NCBI GenBank assembly: GCA_052324925.1
Contig: JBQPRE010000002.1
Length of the DNA stretch: 64,000 bases
Reading direction: 5' to 3' (one strand)
DNA from: Flavimobilis sp052324925
GTDB taxonomy: Bacteria; Actinomycetota; Actinomycetes; Actinomycetales; Cellulomonadaceae
Both the position numbers and the translations under genes were made by a program. Below the pieces are notes generated by a model. That model did not search any database. It saw only the letters and a list, made by a program, of their open reading frames with translations, and was not told the origin of the DNA. Each line of letters begins with the position of its first letter. The stretch's first letter is position 1. This document shows positions 35,760 through 43,263 of the stretch, piece by piece.

Positions 35760-36617
35760 TCAGGCTGAGACCGCGGAGAAAGCGTCGGTTGCCGAGGTCG
35801 TGGGACGGCCGATGAGGTCGGGGAGGTCAGTGCTCTCCGAGTAGAGCGCGCCGGCTTCGATCACGGGCTCCATCGACGCGAACAGTGCGGCGACGGGTGC
35901 GGGCATCCCGACGGATTCGAGCGTTGCCCGGTAGTCCTCGACCGACTGGTTGACGTAGGTGACCTGCGAACCGATGACGGCGCCCGCAGCGTCCGCGATG
36001 CCCTGGTACGAGAGGCTCGGGGACCCGGCGAGCTCGTAGATCTTGCCGGCCTGGTTCTCGCTCATGACGACGACGGCTGCTGCCTCCGCGTAGTCGCGAC
36101 GGGCAGCGCCGGAGACCTGTGCGGCGCCTGCGGCACCGAAGAACTTGCCGGTTGCGCGGCCCGAGTCGAGCGCGGAGGCAAAGTTCTCCCAGTACCAGCC
36201 GTTGCGCAGGAGCGCGTGGTCGATGCCGCTCGCGGAGAGCAGGCTCTCGGTTGCGGCGTGCTCCGGAGCAAGCCCGAGCTTCGAGGTGTCGAGGTTGAGC
36301 AGGCTGGTGTAGACGATGAACTTCACGTCGGCGCGCTTGGCAGCGTTGACGATGTTCGTGTGCTGCGCGACGCGCTGACCGACCTCGCTGCCCGAGATGA
36401 AGAGCAACCGGTCGACGCCCTGGAGCGCGGCCGTGAGTGCGGTCTCGTCCTCGTAGGCGGCCACGGCGATCTGAACGCCCATGTTGGCAAGGTCGGAGGC
36501 CTTGGCGGCGTCGCGGACGATCGCCGTGATGTTCTGGGGAGCGAGTCCGCGGGTGATGAGCGCGTCAATGGCGAGGCGTCCGAGGTGGCCCGTTGCTCCT
36601 GTCACAGCGATCTGCAT
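35760..36617 (-). CDS. NmrA/QorB-type NAD(P)H:quinone oxidoreductase-like protein
   Basis: A 285-residue atypical SDR: IAVTGATGHLGRLAIDALIT, then FISGSEVGQRVAQHTNIVNA, then YTSLLNLDTSKLGLAPEHAA and LLRNGWYWENF. This is the order seen in E. coli QorB (YtfG), an NADPH-dependent quinone reductase. The ATG at 36617 with GAAGGA seven bases upstream is selected; the upstream frame extension is Pro/His-rich. A MarR- or HxlR-type regulator often accompanies such genes but none is adjacent. Confidence 0.88.
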   Translation of the reverse strand: MQIAVTGATGHLGRLAIDALITRGLAPQNITAIVRDAAKASDLANMGVQIAVAAYEDETALTAALQGVDRLLFISGSEVGQRVAQHTNIVNAAKRADVKFIVYTSLLNLDTSKLGLAPEHAATESLLSASGIDHALLRNGWYWENFASALDSGRATGKFFGAAGAAQVSGAARRDYAEAAAVVVMSENQAGKIYELAGSPSLSYQGIADAAGAVIGSQVTYVNQSVEDYRATLESVGMPAPVAALFASMEPVIEAGALYSESTDLPDLIGRPTTSATDAFSAVSA

Positions 36618-36709
36618 GAGATGTCCTTCCGGTTGTGGCGCGTGTGGTGGTTGTCGCGTGGTGCGAGGCGGAGCCGCGCCGTCGTGGTGGGGCTCCGCCT
36701 CGGCGTGGG

Positions 36710-36946
36710 TCACGCTGCAGGCTTGCCGATCCGCACTCGCCAGACGGTCGGGCCCTCTTCACGGTAGTCCCACGTGAACTGGCCCGGGAACTCGGCGTCG
36801 AACTGGTACCACAGCGGCTTGGGGTCGTGGTCGTTGACGAGCTCGAAGCCGTGGCCCGCCTCGAGGTCGTGGTAGTTCTGCAGAATCAGTTCGTGACGTC
36901 GCTGCGGCGGGTCGTTGCGGACGTCGAGCTGCGGGTCGGTGCTCAT
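36710..36946 (-). CDS. DUF2249-domain protein
   Basis: A 78-residue protein with the DUF2249 pattern: LDVRNDPPQRRHELILQNYH, GHGFELVNDHDPKPLWYQFD and the closing WRVRIGKPA. DUF2249 proteins are small sulfur-carrier-like (TusA-fold) proteins often linked with hemerythrins, nitric-oxide and anaerobic metabolism. Its ATG overlaps the stop of the upstream helical-protein gene. Divergent to a hemerythrin-domain gene, so this is probably a nitrosative/redox-stress module. Confidence 0.9.
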   Translation of the reverse strand: MSTDPQLDVRNDPPQRRHELILQNYHDLEAGHGFELVNDHDPKPLWYQFDAEFPGQFTWDYREEGPTVWRVRIGKPAA

Positions 36947-37206
36947 GAGTTCTCCTCATCGGTGGGTGGCGCGGGTGCGGTGGTGGAGGGATTGCCGGGC
37001 TGCTGCGGGAGGCGGGCCAGGTAGTGCATCGCGCCATTGAGGCGCTCGGCCTGGCGCGCATGATCGTCGCGTAGAGCGAGCCACGCCTGGGCGGCGAGCC
37101 GGTTGGCGGCGTCGGGCGCTCCCGCGTGACCGAGCGCCCGGAGCGCCTTGATGAGGTAGCCGACGGTCGCCGTCAGCGCGTCGTCGGCCTGTCCTTCTGC
37201 TGCCAC
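36943..37206 (-). CDS. Small helical protein in the DUF2249 operon
   Basis: An 87-residue protein, not assigned to a named family: VGYLIKALRALGHAGAPDAA followed by RLAAQAWLALRDDHARQAER, mainly alpha-helical, with a Pro/Thr-rich tail. Small helical proteins of this kind are commonly found beside DUF2249 and hemerythrin genes. GTG start at 37206, preceded by AAGGAGG at eight bases. Overlaps the DUF2249 gene by four bases (ATGA). Confidence 0.75.
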   Translation of the reverse strand: MAAEGQADDALTATVGYLIKALRALGHAGAPDAANRLAAQAWLALRDDHARQAERLNGAMHYLARLPQQPGNPSTTAPAPPTDEENS

Positions 37207-37221
37207 CCGGGCACCCTCCTT

Positions 37222-37251
37222 GAATAACTACAGGTTGTTCCGTAGTAACTC
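37222..37251. promoter_or_regulatory. 30-bp inverted repeat between the DUF2249 operon and the hemerythrin gene
   Basis: GAATAACTAC and GTAGTAACTC are inverted repeats (8 of 10 paired) separated by AGGTTGTTCC. The core ACTAC-N10-GTAGT is perfect. It lies in the only intergenic space that can hold both divergent promoters, 15 bp from the GTG of the helical-protein gene. Consistent with a dimeric redox/NO-sensing repressor or activator; the identity of the regulator is unknown. Confidence 0.6.
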
Positions 37252-37346
37252 TCACTCTACCCTGAGTGCGAGCCGCACCCGTCGGTGATGAGGCGCTGAG
37301 AGCAGCGCCGCGCGCGGCCGCGGCGGCCAGGGATCGAGGAACCAGC

Positions 37347-37835
37347 ATGACGACGACGGACGACGCAGCTCTCTCGCTCGCGGACGCGTTCACTCGCGAG
37401 CACCACGAGATCGACGCGGGGATCGAGGCGTACCTCGCCTCTGGCGACGAGCCTGCTCGTCGCGCGGCCCCGCTCCTCAGGGCGCTTGAGGCGCTGCGCA
37501 GGCACATCTACCTCGAGGAGGAGATCGTCTTCCCGCACCTGCCCGCCGGTGCGCTCATGATGCCGCTCATGGTGATGCGGCGTGAGCACGGCGAGCTCTG
37601 GACGCGGATCGACGAGCTCGCAGGTCAGCTCGCTGATCCGGCTGCGACGGCCGACGGGACGGCGGTGGCGTGCACCGCGATTCTCGAGCTGCTCGAGCGG
37701 CACAACGAGAAGGAGGAGCCGATCATCTATCCGTACATGGATTCGGACCTCGACGAGTCCGAGGTGGCTCAGGTCCGCGCGCTTCTCGCTGACGGCGTCC
37801 TGCCTGACGGGTGGGTGTGTCAAGCGCTGCGCTGA
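37347..37835 (+). CDS. Hemerythrin-domain protein
   Basis: A 162-residue four-helix protein with the hemerythrin metal-ligand pattern: AFTREHHEIDAG, then LRRHIYLEEEIVFPHL (H-x3-E), MVMRREHGELW, and LLERHNEKEEPIIYPYMDSD. These residues can form a carboxylate-bridged diiron site that binds O2 or NO. The ATG at 37347 with GAGGA is used; upstream codons belong to the regulatory region. With the divergent DUF2249 operon it probably serves NO or redox defence. Confidence 0.92.
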   Translation: MTTTDDAALSLADAFTREHHEIDAGIEAYLASGDEPARRAAPLLRALEALRRHIYLEEEIVFPHLPAGALMMPLMVMRREHGELWTRIDELAGQLADPAATADGTAVACTAILELLERHNEKEEPIIYPYMDSDLDESEVAQVRALLADGVLPDGWVCQALR

Positions 37836-37848
37836 GTGTTCGGGATCC

Positions 37849-37989
37849 TCAGCTGAGGACTGAGCGGATCTCGCGGGTCTCGAACGGGGCCGTGGTGTGG
37901 GTGGTGGAGCCGGTGCCGGCCTCGACGAGTGGCGTCAGCATGCGCACGAGAAGCCGACGTCGAAGGCCTGTGACGCGTGGCCAAGTCAC
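37849..37989 (-). pseudogene. PKD-type protein remnant, unit 1
   Basis: A 46-codon frame starting with GTG inside the lipoprotein-1 stop (GTGA) and ending STTHTTAPFETREIRSVLS. Only this C-terminal tail is shared with the other two remnants. The N-terminal signal and the PKD domain are missing, so it is a deletion derivative and probably not functional. Confidence 0.7.
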
Positions 37990-38621
37990 CGGTGCCCCGG
38001 AGCTGTGTCGATACCGGTGATCACCCATGTGCCGTCGTCGCTTCCAACTTCGACGAGCGTGGGTCCAGTGAACCCGTCGAGTGAAGTCGTTGTGCCGTCG
38101 ACATCGAAGAACGTCGTTGGACGTTGAGTGAGTTCGAGCCGCCATGCAAGACGACCGGGCACCGTGCTTTCCAGGAGGTCGGCACGTGAGAACGAGATCG
38201 ATCCTCCTTCTGCGCGAACGCCAGGCTCAGCCACGCTCTCGATGTTGCCGAGGAGGGCCGTGCATGGTTTGCATGGTGTCGTGAAGAGGCCTGTGAAGAC
38301 GCTCTGGTTGCCCGTCCTTAGCCCATGCTCGTACGCCTTGAAGAAGTTCTCGATGGTGACAAACGATGCGTCGAGCTCGTCCGCGGGAAGCGGCGCGAGG
38401 TCCGCGGGGTTGGGGTCGACCGTCGGCGTGGGCGTTGCGGTGACGGGAGGCGCCGATGCGGGTGCCATGGGGCTTGCGGAGGGAGCGGTGGCCTGCGTGG
38501 TCGCAGGCCCGCTAGGCGTGCACGCCGTTAGCGCAAGGACGAGTGTGCAGAGAGCGGACACCGGGCTCAACGCGCTGGCGAGGGTGCGCGCGGGAGTGTG
38601 AGCTGCCACGGTGGTGGGCAT
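37986..38621 (-). CDS. DUF6318-like lipoprotein, copy 1
   Basis: A 211-residue lipoprotein. The signal peptide ends with LTAC (Cys34), followed by a Pro/Thr/Ala-rich linker. The domain begins with a segment including ADELDASFVTIENFFKAYEH, a CKPCTALLGNIE motif (CxxC), and a C-terminal beta region ending GTWVITGIDTAPGHR. This is the pattern of DUF6318 surface lipoproteins of Micrococcales, whose function is unknown. The ATG at 38621 is conserved in all three copies. Last gene of a three-copy tandem array. Confidence 0.85.
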   Translation of the reverse strand: MPTTVAAHTPARTLASALSPVSALCTLVLALTACTPSGPATTQATAPSASPMAPASAPPVTATPTPTVDPNPADLAPLPADELDASFVTIENFFKAYEHGLRTGNQSVFTGLFTTPCKPCTALLGNIESVAEPGVRAEGGSISFSRADLLESTVPGRLAWRLELTQRPTTFFDVDGTTTSLDGFTGPTLVEVGSDDGTWVITGIDTAPGHR

Positions 38622-38724
38622 GCGGTCGAAGATAGGGCGCGTATACGGCCGACGCATGCGGATGTGTCGAACCGTGGACAACTCGACGTTCGGAGCGCGG
38701 CCTGAAGGGTCGTGTGAGGGATCC

Positions 38725-39202
38725 TCAGCTGAGGACCGAGCGGATCTCGCGGGTCTCGAACGAGGCCGTGGTGGTGAGCGTGATCCGGCACTCTCCGACC
38801 TTCGTGTAGATGTGCGTGACCGTGTCGTTGGGGAAGGGCGCGCCGGGCTGGGCGGACGTGAACGGGTCCGTGCCGTCGCCCGGGTCCCACGCGAAGGTGG
38901 TTGGGGTGGCCTCGAGCTCGACGGTTCCCAGGATCGCGGTCGGGAGGCTCGCTCGGGGCGATTCCCGCACGAGTTCTTCTTTCTTCACGCGTGATGGCAG
39001 CGTCGTCGGTCTCCGGGCCATCGAAGGAACCTGAAGGGATTGAAGAGTCTGGATCGGGCCTCACCTGGATGCTCACCGCCTGTAGCGGCAACATGAACAG
39101 CGCGAGGAGAAGCCCGTAGTGCGCCCCATGCGCGAGTCCACTCGCGACGCGTCCGATTCGATCGACAACGGCTCGAAAGGGTCTTCGAAAGCGAACCTTC
39201 AT
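38725..39202 (-). pseudogene. PKD-type secreted protein, unit 2, frameshifted
   Basis: From the ATG at 39202 (ATGA overlap with lipoprotein 2) the frame encodes a signal-like segment HGAHYGLLLALFMLPLQAVS and continues to about 39000. The family-like C-terminal part is in another frame: TTFAWDPGDGTDPFTSAQPG, then VTHIYTKVGECRITLTTTAS and FETREIRSVLS. The WDPGDGT and HxYxxxG pattern is that of PKD-like beta-sandwich domains. A frameshift near 39000-39020, probably with an internal deletion, separates the halves. Confidence 0.75.
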
Positions 39203-39822
39203 TCCACACCCCGTGAGTCGATCCCCGACACTCGGATCGGTGCATCCAGCACCACTTCGATGAAGACGGGGCCGTCAAATCCTTCGAGCTTGGTCGTGGA
39301 CCCGTCGCTGAACGTGAATGTTGTCTCTTCCTGTGTCAGATCTACGCGCCATACCGCCCTTCGGGCGTCAGTGCTGTTGAGGAGGACGAGTCGCGAATAC
39401 TCAAACTTGCCACCCGACACCTTTGTCCCGGGAGTGGACGCCTGCTCGATGTTGACCAGGATTGCGTCGCACTTGCTGCATTTATCGGTGTAAACGCCCT
39501 TGTATGGGCCCGCGTCGCCCGTCGATAAGCCGTAGGCATAGGCCTTGAAGAAGTTGTCGATCGTCACGAGTCCGGCGTCAAGCTCGTCATCGGGCAGCGG
39601 TGTGAGTCGCGCTGGGTTCGCATCAGGTGTGGGCGTGGCAGTGGGTGGTGGCACGCTGAGCGACGGCGTCGACGTTGTCGCCGTAGCAGCGGATGGCGTG
39701 GTCACCGGCCCGCTAGGTGTGCACGCCGTTAGTGCAAGGACGAGAGCGCAGAGAGCGGACACCGAGCTCAACGCCCTGGCGGGGGTGCGCGCGGGAGTCT
39801 TGACTGCTTCGGTGGCGGGCAT
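39199..39822 (-). CDS. DUF6318-like lipoprotein, copy 2
   Basis: A 207-residue paralogue of the flanking lipoproteins. Lipobox LTAC (Cys34), a Thr/Pro-rich linker, DDELDAGLVTIDNFFKAYAY, a CSKCDAILVNIE motif and an acidic C-terminal beta region ending VSGIDSRGVE. The long open frame extending upstream to 40302 is fortuitous because it runs through the remnant of unit 3; the conserved ATG at 39822 and lipoprotein signal set the start. Confidence 0.85.
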   Translation of the reverse strand: MPATEAVKTPARTPARALSSVSALCALVLALTACTPSGPVTTPSAATATTSTPSLSVPPPTATPTPDANPARLTPLPDDELDAGLVTIDNFFKAYAYGLSTGDAGPYKGVYTDKCSKCDAILVNIEQASTPGTKVSGGKFEYSRLVLLNSTDARRAVWRVDLTQEETTFTFSDGSTTKLEGFDGPVFIEVVLDAPIRVSGIDSRGVE

Positions 39823-39925
39823 GCGGTCGAAGATAGGGCGCGTATGCGGCGGACGCATGCGGAGGTGTCGAACTGTGGACGACCCGACGGTGGGAGCGCG
39901 GCCTGAAGGGTCGCGTGAGGGATCC

Positions 39926-40137
39926 TCAGCTGAGGACCGAGCGGATCTCGCGGGTCTCGAAGGAGGCCGTGGTGTGGGTCGTTGAACCGGTGCCGGTGAT
40001 GGGACGCCAGGTGTCCGAGCCGGCGATGCAAGGAGCATGCAGAGCGCCAGCACCCACGTCGCCGGGATTGTGGGACGAGCGTAGTGAGGCGTGTGCGCTC
40101 TTGGCGTCCTGAGACCGAGCTGGCGTTTGGCTGTCAT
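39926..40137 (-). pseudogene. PKD-type protein remnant, unit 3, frameshifted
   Basis: The ATG at 40137 overlaps the stop of lipoprotein 3 and encodes a signal-like segment TIPATWVLALCMLLASPA. The conserved tail SDTWRPITGTGSTTHTTASF, then ETREIRSVLS and stop, is in another frame. Only the first ~30 and last ~30 residues of the ancestral protein remain. Confidence 0.75.
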
Positions 40138-40784
40138 CGGTCGACGGGATCCGTGTCGATCCCCGACACTGCGAATCTCGACCCGCCGTTGGGATTTGGT
40201 GCGACCTCGACTTGCATTCGGCCTTGGAAGCCCTTGTCGTCGAAAGTCGAACCGTCGGCTCGGCCGACGTGCAGGGGGGCCAGCTCGACTTCGAGAAGCC
40301 ATGCGATGCGTCCGGGTGCTGCGCTACTGAGCATCTCGGAGCGCCAGATCTTGATCTCCCCGCCCCGGGCGCGATCGCCCCGCTCCCTCACGAGACTGAT
40401 GTTGACGTCAAGAGTTCGGCATGTCTCGCAGTCCGCGGTATAGAGCTCGGAGTATTGCGTGCGATCCCCAGTCGCTAGCCCGTGTGCATAAGCCTTGAAG
40501 AAGTTCTCGATGGTCACGAACGATGCGTCGATCTCGTTGGCGGGCAGCGCTGCCAGGCCGGCGGGGTTGGGGTCGGCGGTGGGTGACGGCGCCGCAGTGG
40601 GCGGGGGCGTCGTCGCTGTGACCGCTGGTGTTGCCGACGTAGTAGGGGGCGGAGCCGTCTTGGGCCCACTCGATGTGCATGCGGTGAGTCCGATTGCCAA
40701 CGCGCAGGCGGTCATCGCGGGAAGCGGCGACTTGGTACGGGCGCGTGACCGCGTGCGCAGGGTGGGGGTCTCGGTGGCGGGCAT
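40134..40784 (-). CDS. DUF6318-like lipoprotein, copy 3
   Basis: A 216-residue lipoprotein, the most diverged of the three. Lipobox LTAC with Cys36, linker rich in Pro and Thr, ANEIDASFVTIENFFKAYAH, CETCRTLDVNIS, and a C-terminal part ending SGIDTDPVDR. Retains the CxxC of the other copies. First gene of the array; 115 bp downstream of the P450 gene on the same strand, preceded by the same upstream block as copies 1 and 2. Confidence 0.85.
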   Translation of the reverse strand: MPATETPTLRTRSRARTKSPLPAMTACALAIGLTACTSSGPKTAPPPTTSATPAVTATTPPPTAAPSPTADPNPAGLAALPANEIDASFVTIENFFKAYAHGLATGDRTQYSELYTADCETCRTLDVNISLVRERGDRARGGEIKIWRSEMLSSAAPGRIAWLLEVELAPLHVGRADGSTFDDKGFQGRMQVEVAPNPNGGSRFAVSGIDTDPVDR

Positions 40785-40899
40785 GCGGTCGAAGATAGGG
40801 CGCGTATGCCGCCGACGCACGCGGAGGTGTCGAACTGTGAACAACCCGTATGCCCGTCGCGCAAACCGTCGCCGAGCGGGGGAGTGAGCGGCGGACCGT

Positions 40900-42045
40900 T
40901 CAGCCCAGGACGACGGGCACGCGCGCCCAACCGCCCACGGGCGCAACCTCGCGCGTGGCCTCGTCGATCGGGTCGGCGATGAGCGCGCGCGTGCCGTCGA
41001 CGAGCGCTCGGACGAGCGTGCGCAGCTCGATGGTCGCGAGCGTGCGGCCCGGGCACACATGCGGCCCGATCCCGTAGACCAGGTTGTGCGGCGCGTTGCC
41101 CTCGGCATCGAGCACGTCGGGGTCGCCGAAGACGGCCTCGTCACGGTTCGCTGACGTCCAGTGGAGCTTGACGCGGGCACCCGCGGGAATCTCAACGCCG
41201 TCGAGCGAGACCGGGCAGGTCGTCACCCGGCGATTGCCGATGAACGGCGAGTCGCGCCGCAGAAGCTCATCGATGATGGCGTCAAGCTCGACGTCCGAGA
41301 CGTTCTGGCGCAGCCGAGCCTGAAGTCCAGGCGATGCGAGGAGGCCCGCAACGAGGACACCTGTGCACAGCGCGATCGAGCCGAGGTCGCCACCTGTCCA
41401 GTTACGCAGGATCGAGACGACGTCGTCGTGCGCGATCGGCGCACCGTCCACGGACACGGCGAGCAGCTGGTCCGTGACGTCGGCGTCGGGCGACGCGTCG
41501 GGCGTGCGGCCGGCAAGGACGGTTCGGATGATGTCGTCGAAGTCCTCGGCGACCTGGCGCGTTCGCGCGAGCTCGCCCGAACGCGTCGCGGCGTAGTTTT
41601 CACCGATCCACGCGAGAAGGCGGTCCTCAACGTCTGACGGCCAGCCGAGCCATGCGCTCTGCGCGCGGACCGCAAACACCGCGCCGATCTCACCGACGGC
41701 GTCGATGGGAGCCCCCAGGGGAAGGCTCGCCACGAGGTCGCGGGCGACGCGCTCGAAGACCGGCACGTGCCGCGCGAGCGCGTCGGCGCTCAGCAGTGGG
41801 TCGGTCGCCTGGCGGAATGCGGCGTGCTCGGCGCCGTCGAGCCCGTTGGGCACCTGGCGGAATCGAGACGCGGCGCTCGAGAACGTCGCCGGATCGAGGG
41901 CTGCGCGGCGCACGAGGTCGTGGCGCAGCAGAACCCACTCGTCGCGATCATTGCGGACGACGGGGTGGTCCGGACGCAGCTCGTCGGTGTAGGCGCGCAG
42001 ATCGCGGCCCGCGGGGGACAGACCGTCAGGGACGTGGAACGACAT
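40900..42045 (-). CDS. Cytochrome P450
   Basis: A 381-residue P450. The haem loop YGIGPHVCPGRTLA holds the thiolate Cys; ELLRRDS is the ExxR of the K helix. The I-helix reads NWTGGDLGSIAL, without the usual acid-alcohol pair used for oxygen activation, as in a known subset of bacterial P450s. The ATG at 42045 fits the family start (SFHVPDGLSP). No ferredoxin or reductase gene adjoins. Substrate unknown. Divergent from the TehA-like gene across 108 bp. Confidence 0.93.
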   Translation of the reverse strand: MSFHVPDGLSPAGRDLRAYTDELRPDHPVVRNDRDEWVLLRHDLVRRAALDPATFSSAASRFRQVPNGLDGAEHAAFRQATDPLLSADALARHVPVFERVARDLVASLPLGAPIDAVGEIGAVFAVRAQSAWLGWPSDVEDRLLAWIGENYAATRSGELARTRQVAEDFDDIIRTVLAGRTPDASPDADVTDQLLAVSVDGAPIAHDDVVSILRNWTGGDLGSIALCTGVLVAGLLASPGLQARLRQNVSDVELDAIIDELLRRDSPFIGNRRVTTCPVSLDGVEIPAGARVKLHWTSANRDEAVFGDPDVLDAEGNAPHNLVYGIGPHVCPGRTLATIELRTLVRALVDGTRALIADPIDEATREVAPVGGWARVPVVLG

Positions 42046-42153
42046 GACGCCAGTATGTGCATGGGCCGCCGCACACCGCGACGGTACTGGCCGGTGAAAA
42101 CATCCCATGGGTGTGATCCTCGCCGCACGGATCACTCCCCGTACGCTGTCGCC

Positions 42154-43263
42154 ATGGACGAGCATGAAGCGTCGACCGAAGTAGTCCTCGCCACCCCACC
42201 TGCGGCGATGAACGGAGTGGAGGGTCTCTCTCCGGGCTATTTTGCGCTCGTCATGGGAACGGGGATCGTCTCGGTCGGCCTCAACGCCGTCGGTGCCCGT
42301 GAGCTCTCGGTCGCGTTGCTCGTCATCGCGGCGCTCGCCTACCTCGTCCTCTGGGTGCTCTACGTGTGGCGTGCGATCGCCTACCGGTCCGCGATGATGC
42401 GCGATCTGCGCAACCCGGAGACCGCGTTCGCGTACTTCACGGTCGTCGCGGCGAGCGACGTCCTCGCGGTGCGCCTGGTGGCGGAGGGGCTCGTCGCCGT
42501 CGCCGTGCCGCTCGTCGTCGTCGCCACGCTCTTGTGGCTCGTGTTCGGGTACGTCCTGCCATGGCAGGTGCTCATGACGCGTGACGGCCTACCGGTGCTC
42601 GCGCGCACGAACGGCACGTGGTTCATCTGGGCGGTTGCGAGCCAGTCGCTCGCAGTCGCGATGACCGCGATCCACCCCTCCCTCGAGCACGGCCGCGCGC
42701 TCGTGGGGCTCGTGGCTGTCCTGTCGTGGTCGGTCGGTGTGGCGCTGTACGGCGGCGTCGCGATCCTCGTGCTGCTGCGCATCGTCCACTTCGGGATCAC
42801 GCCGCGCGAGTTCGAACCGCCGTACTGGGTGGCGATGGGCGCGATGGCGATCGCGGTCGTTGCTGGCAGCGACATCGTCGCGATGGGGTCGACTCCCATG
42901 GTCGATGCGACGCGCGCGCTCATCGCGGGGACAGTCGCGATCTTCTGGAGCTTCTGCCTCTGGCTGCTGCCCGTGCTCATCGGCGCCGGCGTGTGGCGGC
43001 ACGTCGTCCATCGCGTCCCGCTCACCTACGTCCCGACGCTGTGGTCGATCGTCTTCCCCGTCGGCATGTTCGCGGTCGCCTCGCTCAACCTGGGCCGCGT
43101 GGACAACCTGCCGCTCGTCGAGACGCTCGGCGGCGGTGCGCTCGTCGTCGCCGTGCTCGTGTGGGCGCTCGTCTTCGGAGCGATGCTCCGTCATCTTGTG
43201 CTCGCCCGCGGCAGACGCACTCAGCTACGCCTTCGGCCGAGGTCCCGATCGTGGAGGGGCTGA
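42154..43263 (+). CDS. TehA/SLAC1-family anion or dicarboxylate transporter
   Basis: A 369-residue membrane protein with ten predicted helices. The N-terminal signature LSPGYFALVMGTGIVSVGL and the later TYVPTLWSIVFPVGMFAVAS are typical of the tellurite-resistance/dicarboxylate transporter (TDT) family, including TehA and the plant channel SLAC1. It probably conducts anions such as malate, chloride or sulfite. The C-terminus ends in a basic RGRRTQLRLRPRSR tail. Its 3' end overlaps the convergent tocopherol-cyclase-like gene by 39 bp. Confidence 0.9.
   Translation: MDEHEASTEVVLATPPAAMNGVEGLSPGYFALVMGTGIVSVGLNAVGARELSVALLVIAALAYLVLWVLYVWRAIAYRSAMMRDLRNPETAFAYFTVVAASDVLAVRLVAEGLVAVAVPLVVVATLLWLVFGYVLPWQVLMTRDGLPVLARTNGTWFIWAVASQSLAVAMTAIHPSLEHGRALVGLVAVLSWSVGVALYGGVAILVLLRIVHFGITPREFEPPYWVAMGAMAIAVVAGSDIVAMGSTPMVDATRALIAGTVAIFWSFCLWLLPVLIGAGVWRHVVHRVPLTYVPTLWSIVFPVGMFAVASLNLGRVDNLPLVETLGGGALVVAVLVWALVFGAMLRHLVLARGRRTQLRLRPRSRSWRG

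Larger units (their letters stand above)
37842..40855 (-). repeat. Threefold tandem array of DUF6318-like lipoprotein / PKD-remnant units
   Basis: Three head-to-tail units, each a lipoprotein gene followed by an overlapping remnant gene, are separated by two intergenic blocks of exactly 103 bp (38622-38724 and 39823-39925). Two highly similar elements recur. A ~55-bp block at the remnant 3' ends starts at about 37842, 38718 and 39919 (GGATCCTCAGCTGAGGAC core). A ~75-bp block precedes each lipoprotein ATG (38619, 39820 and 40782), with GCGCCCTATCTTCGACCGC before or at the start. Unequal crossing-over is the simplest origin. Confidence 0.85.

Noticed and set aside
39199..40302. A single 367-residue protein including lipoprotein copy 2
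   Set aside because: The upstream part is the remnant of the unit-3 PKD gene. The lipoprotein signal and the start conserved in all three copies fix the real start at 39822.
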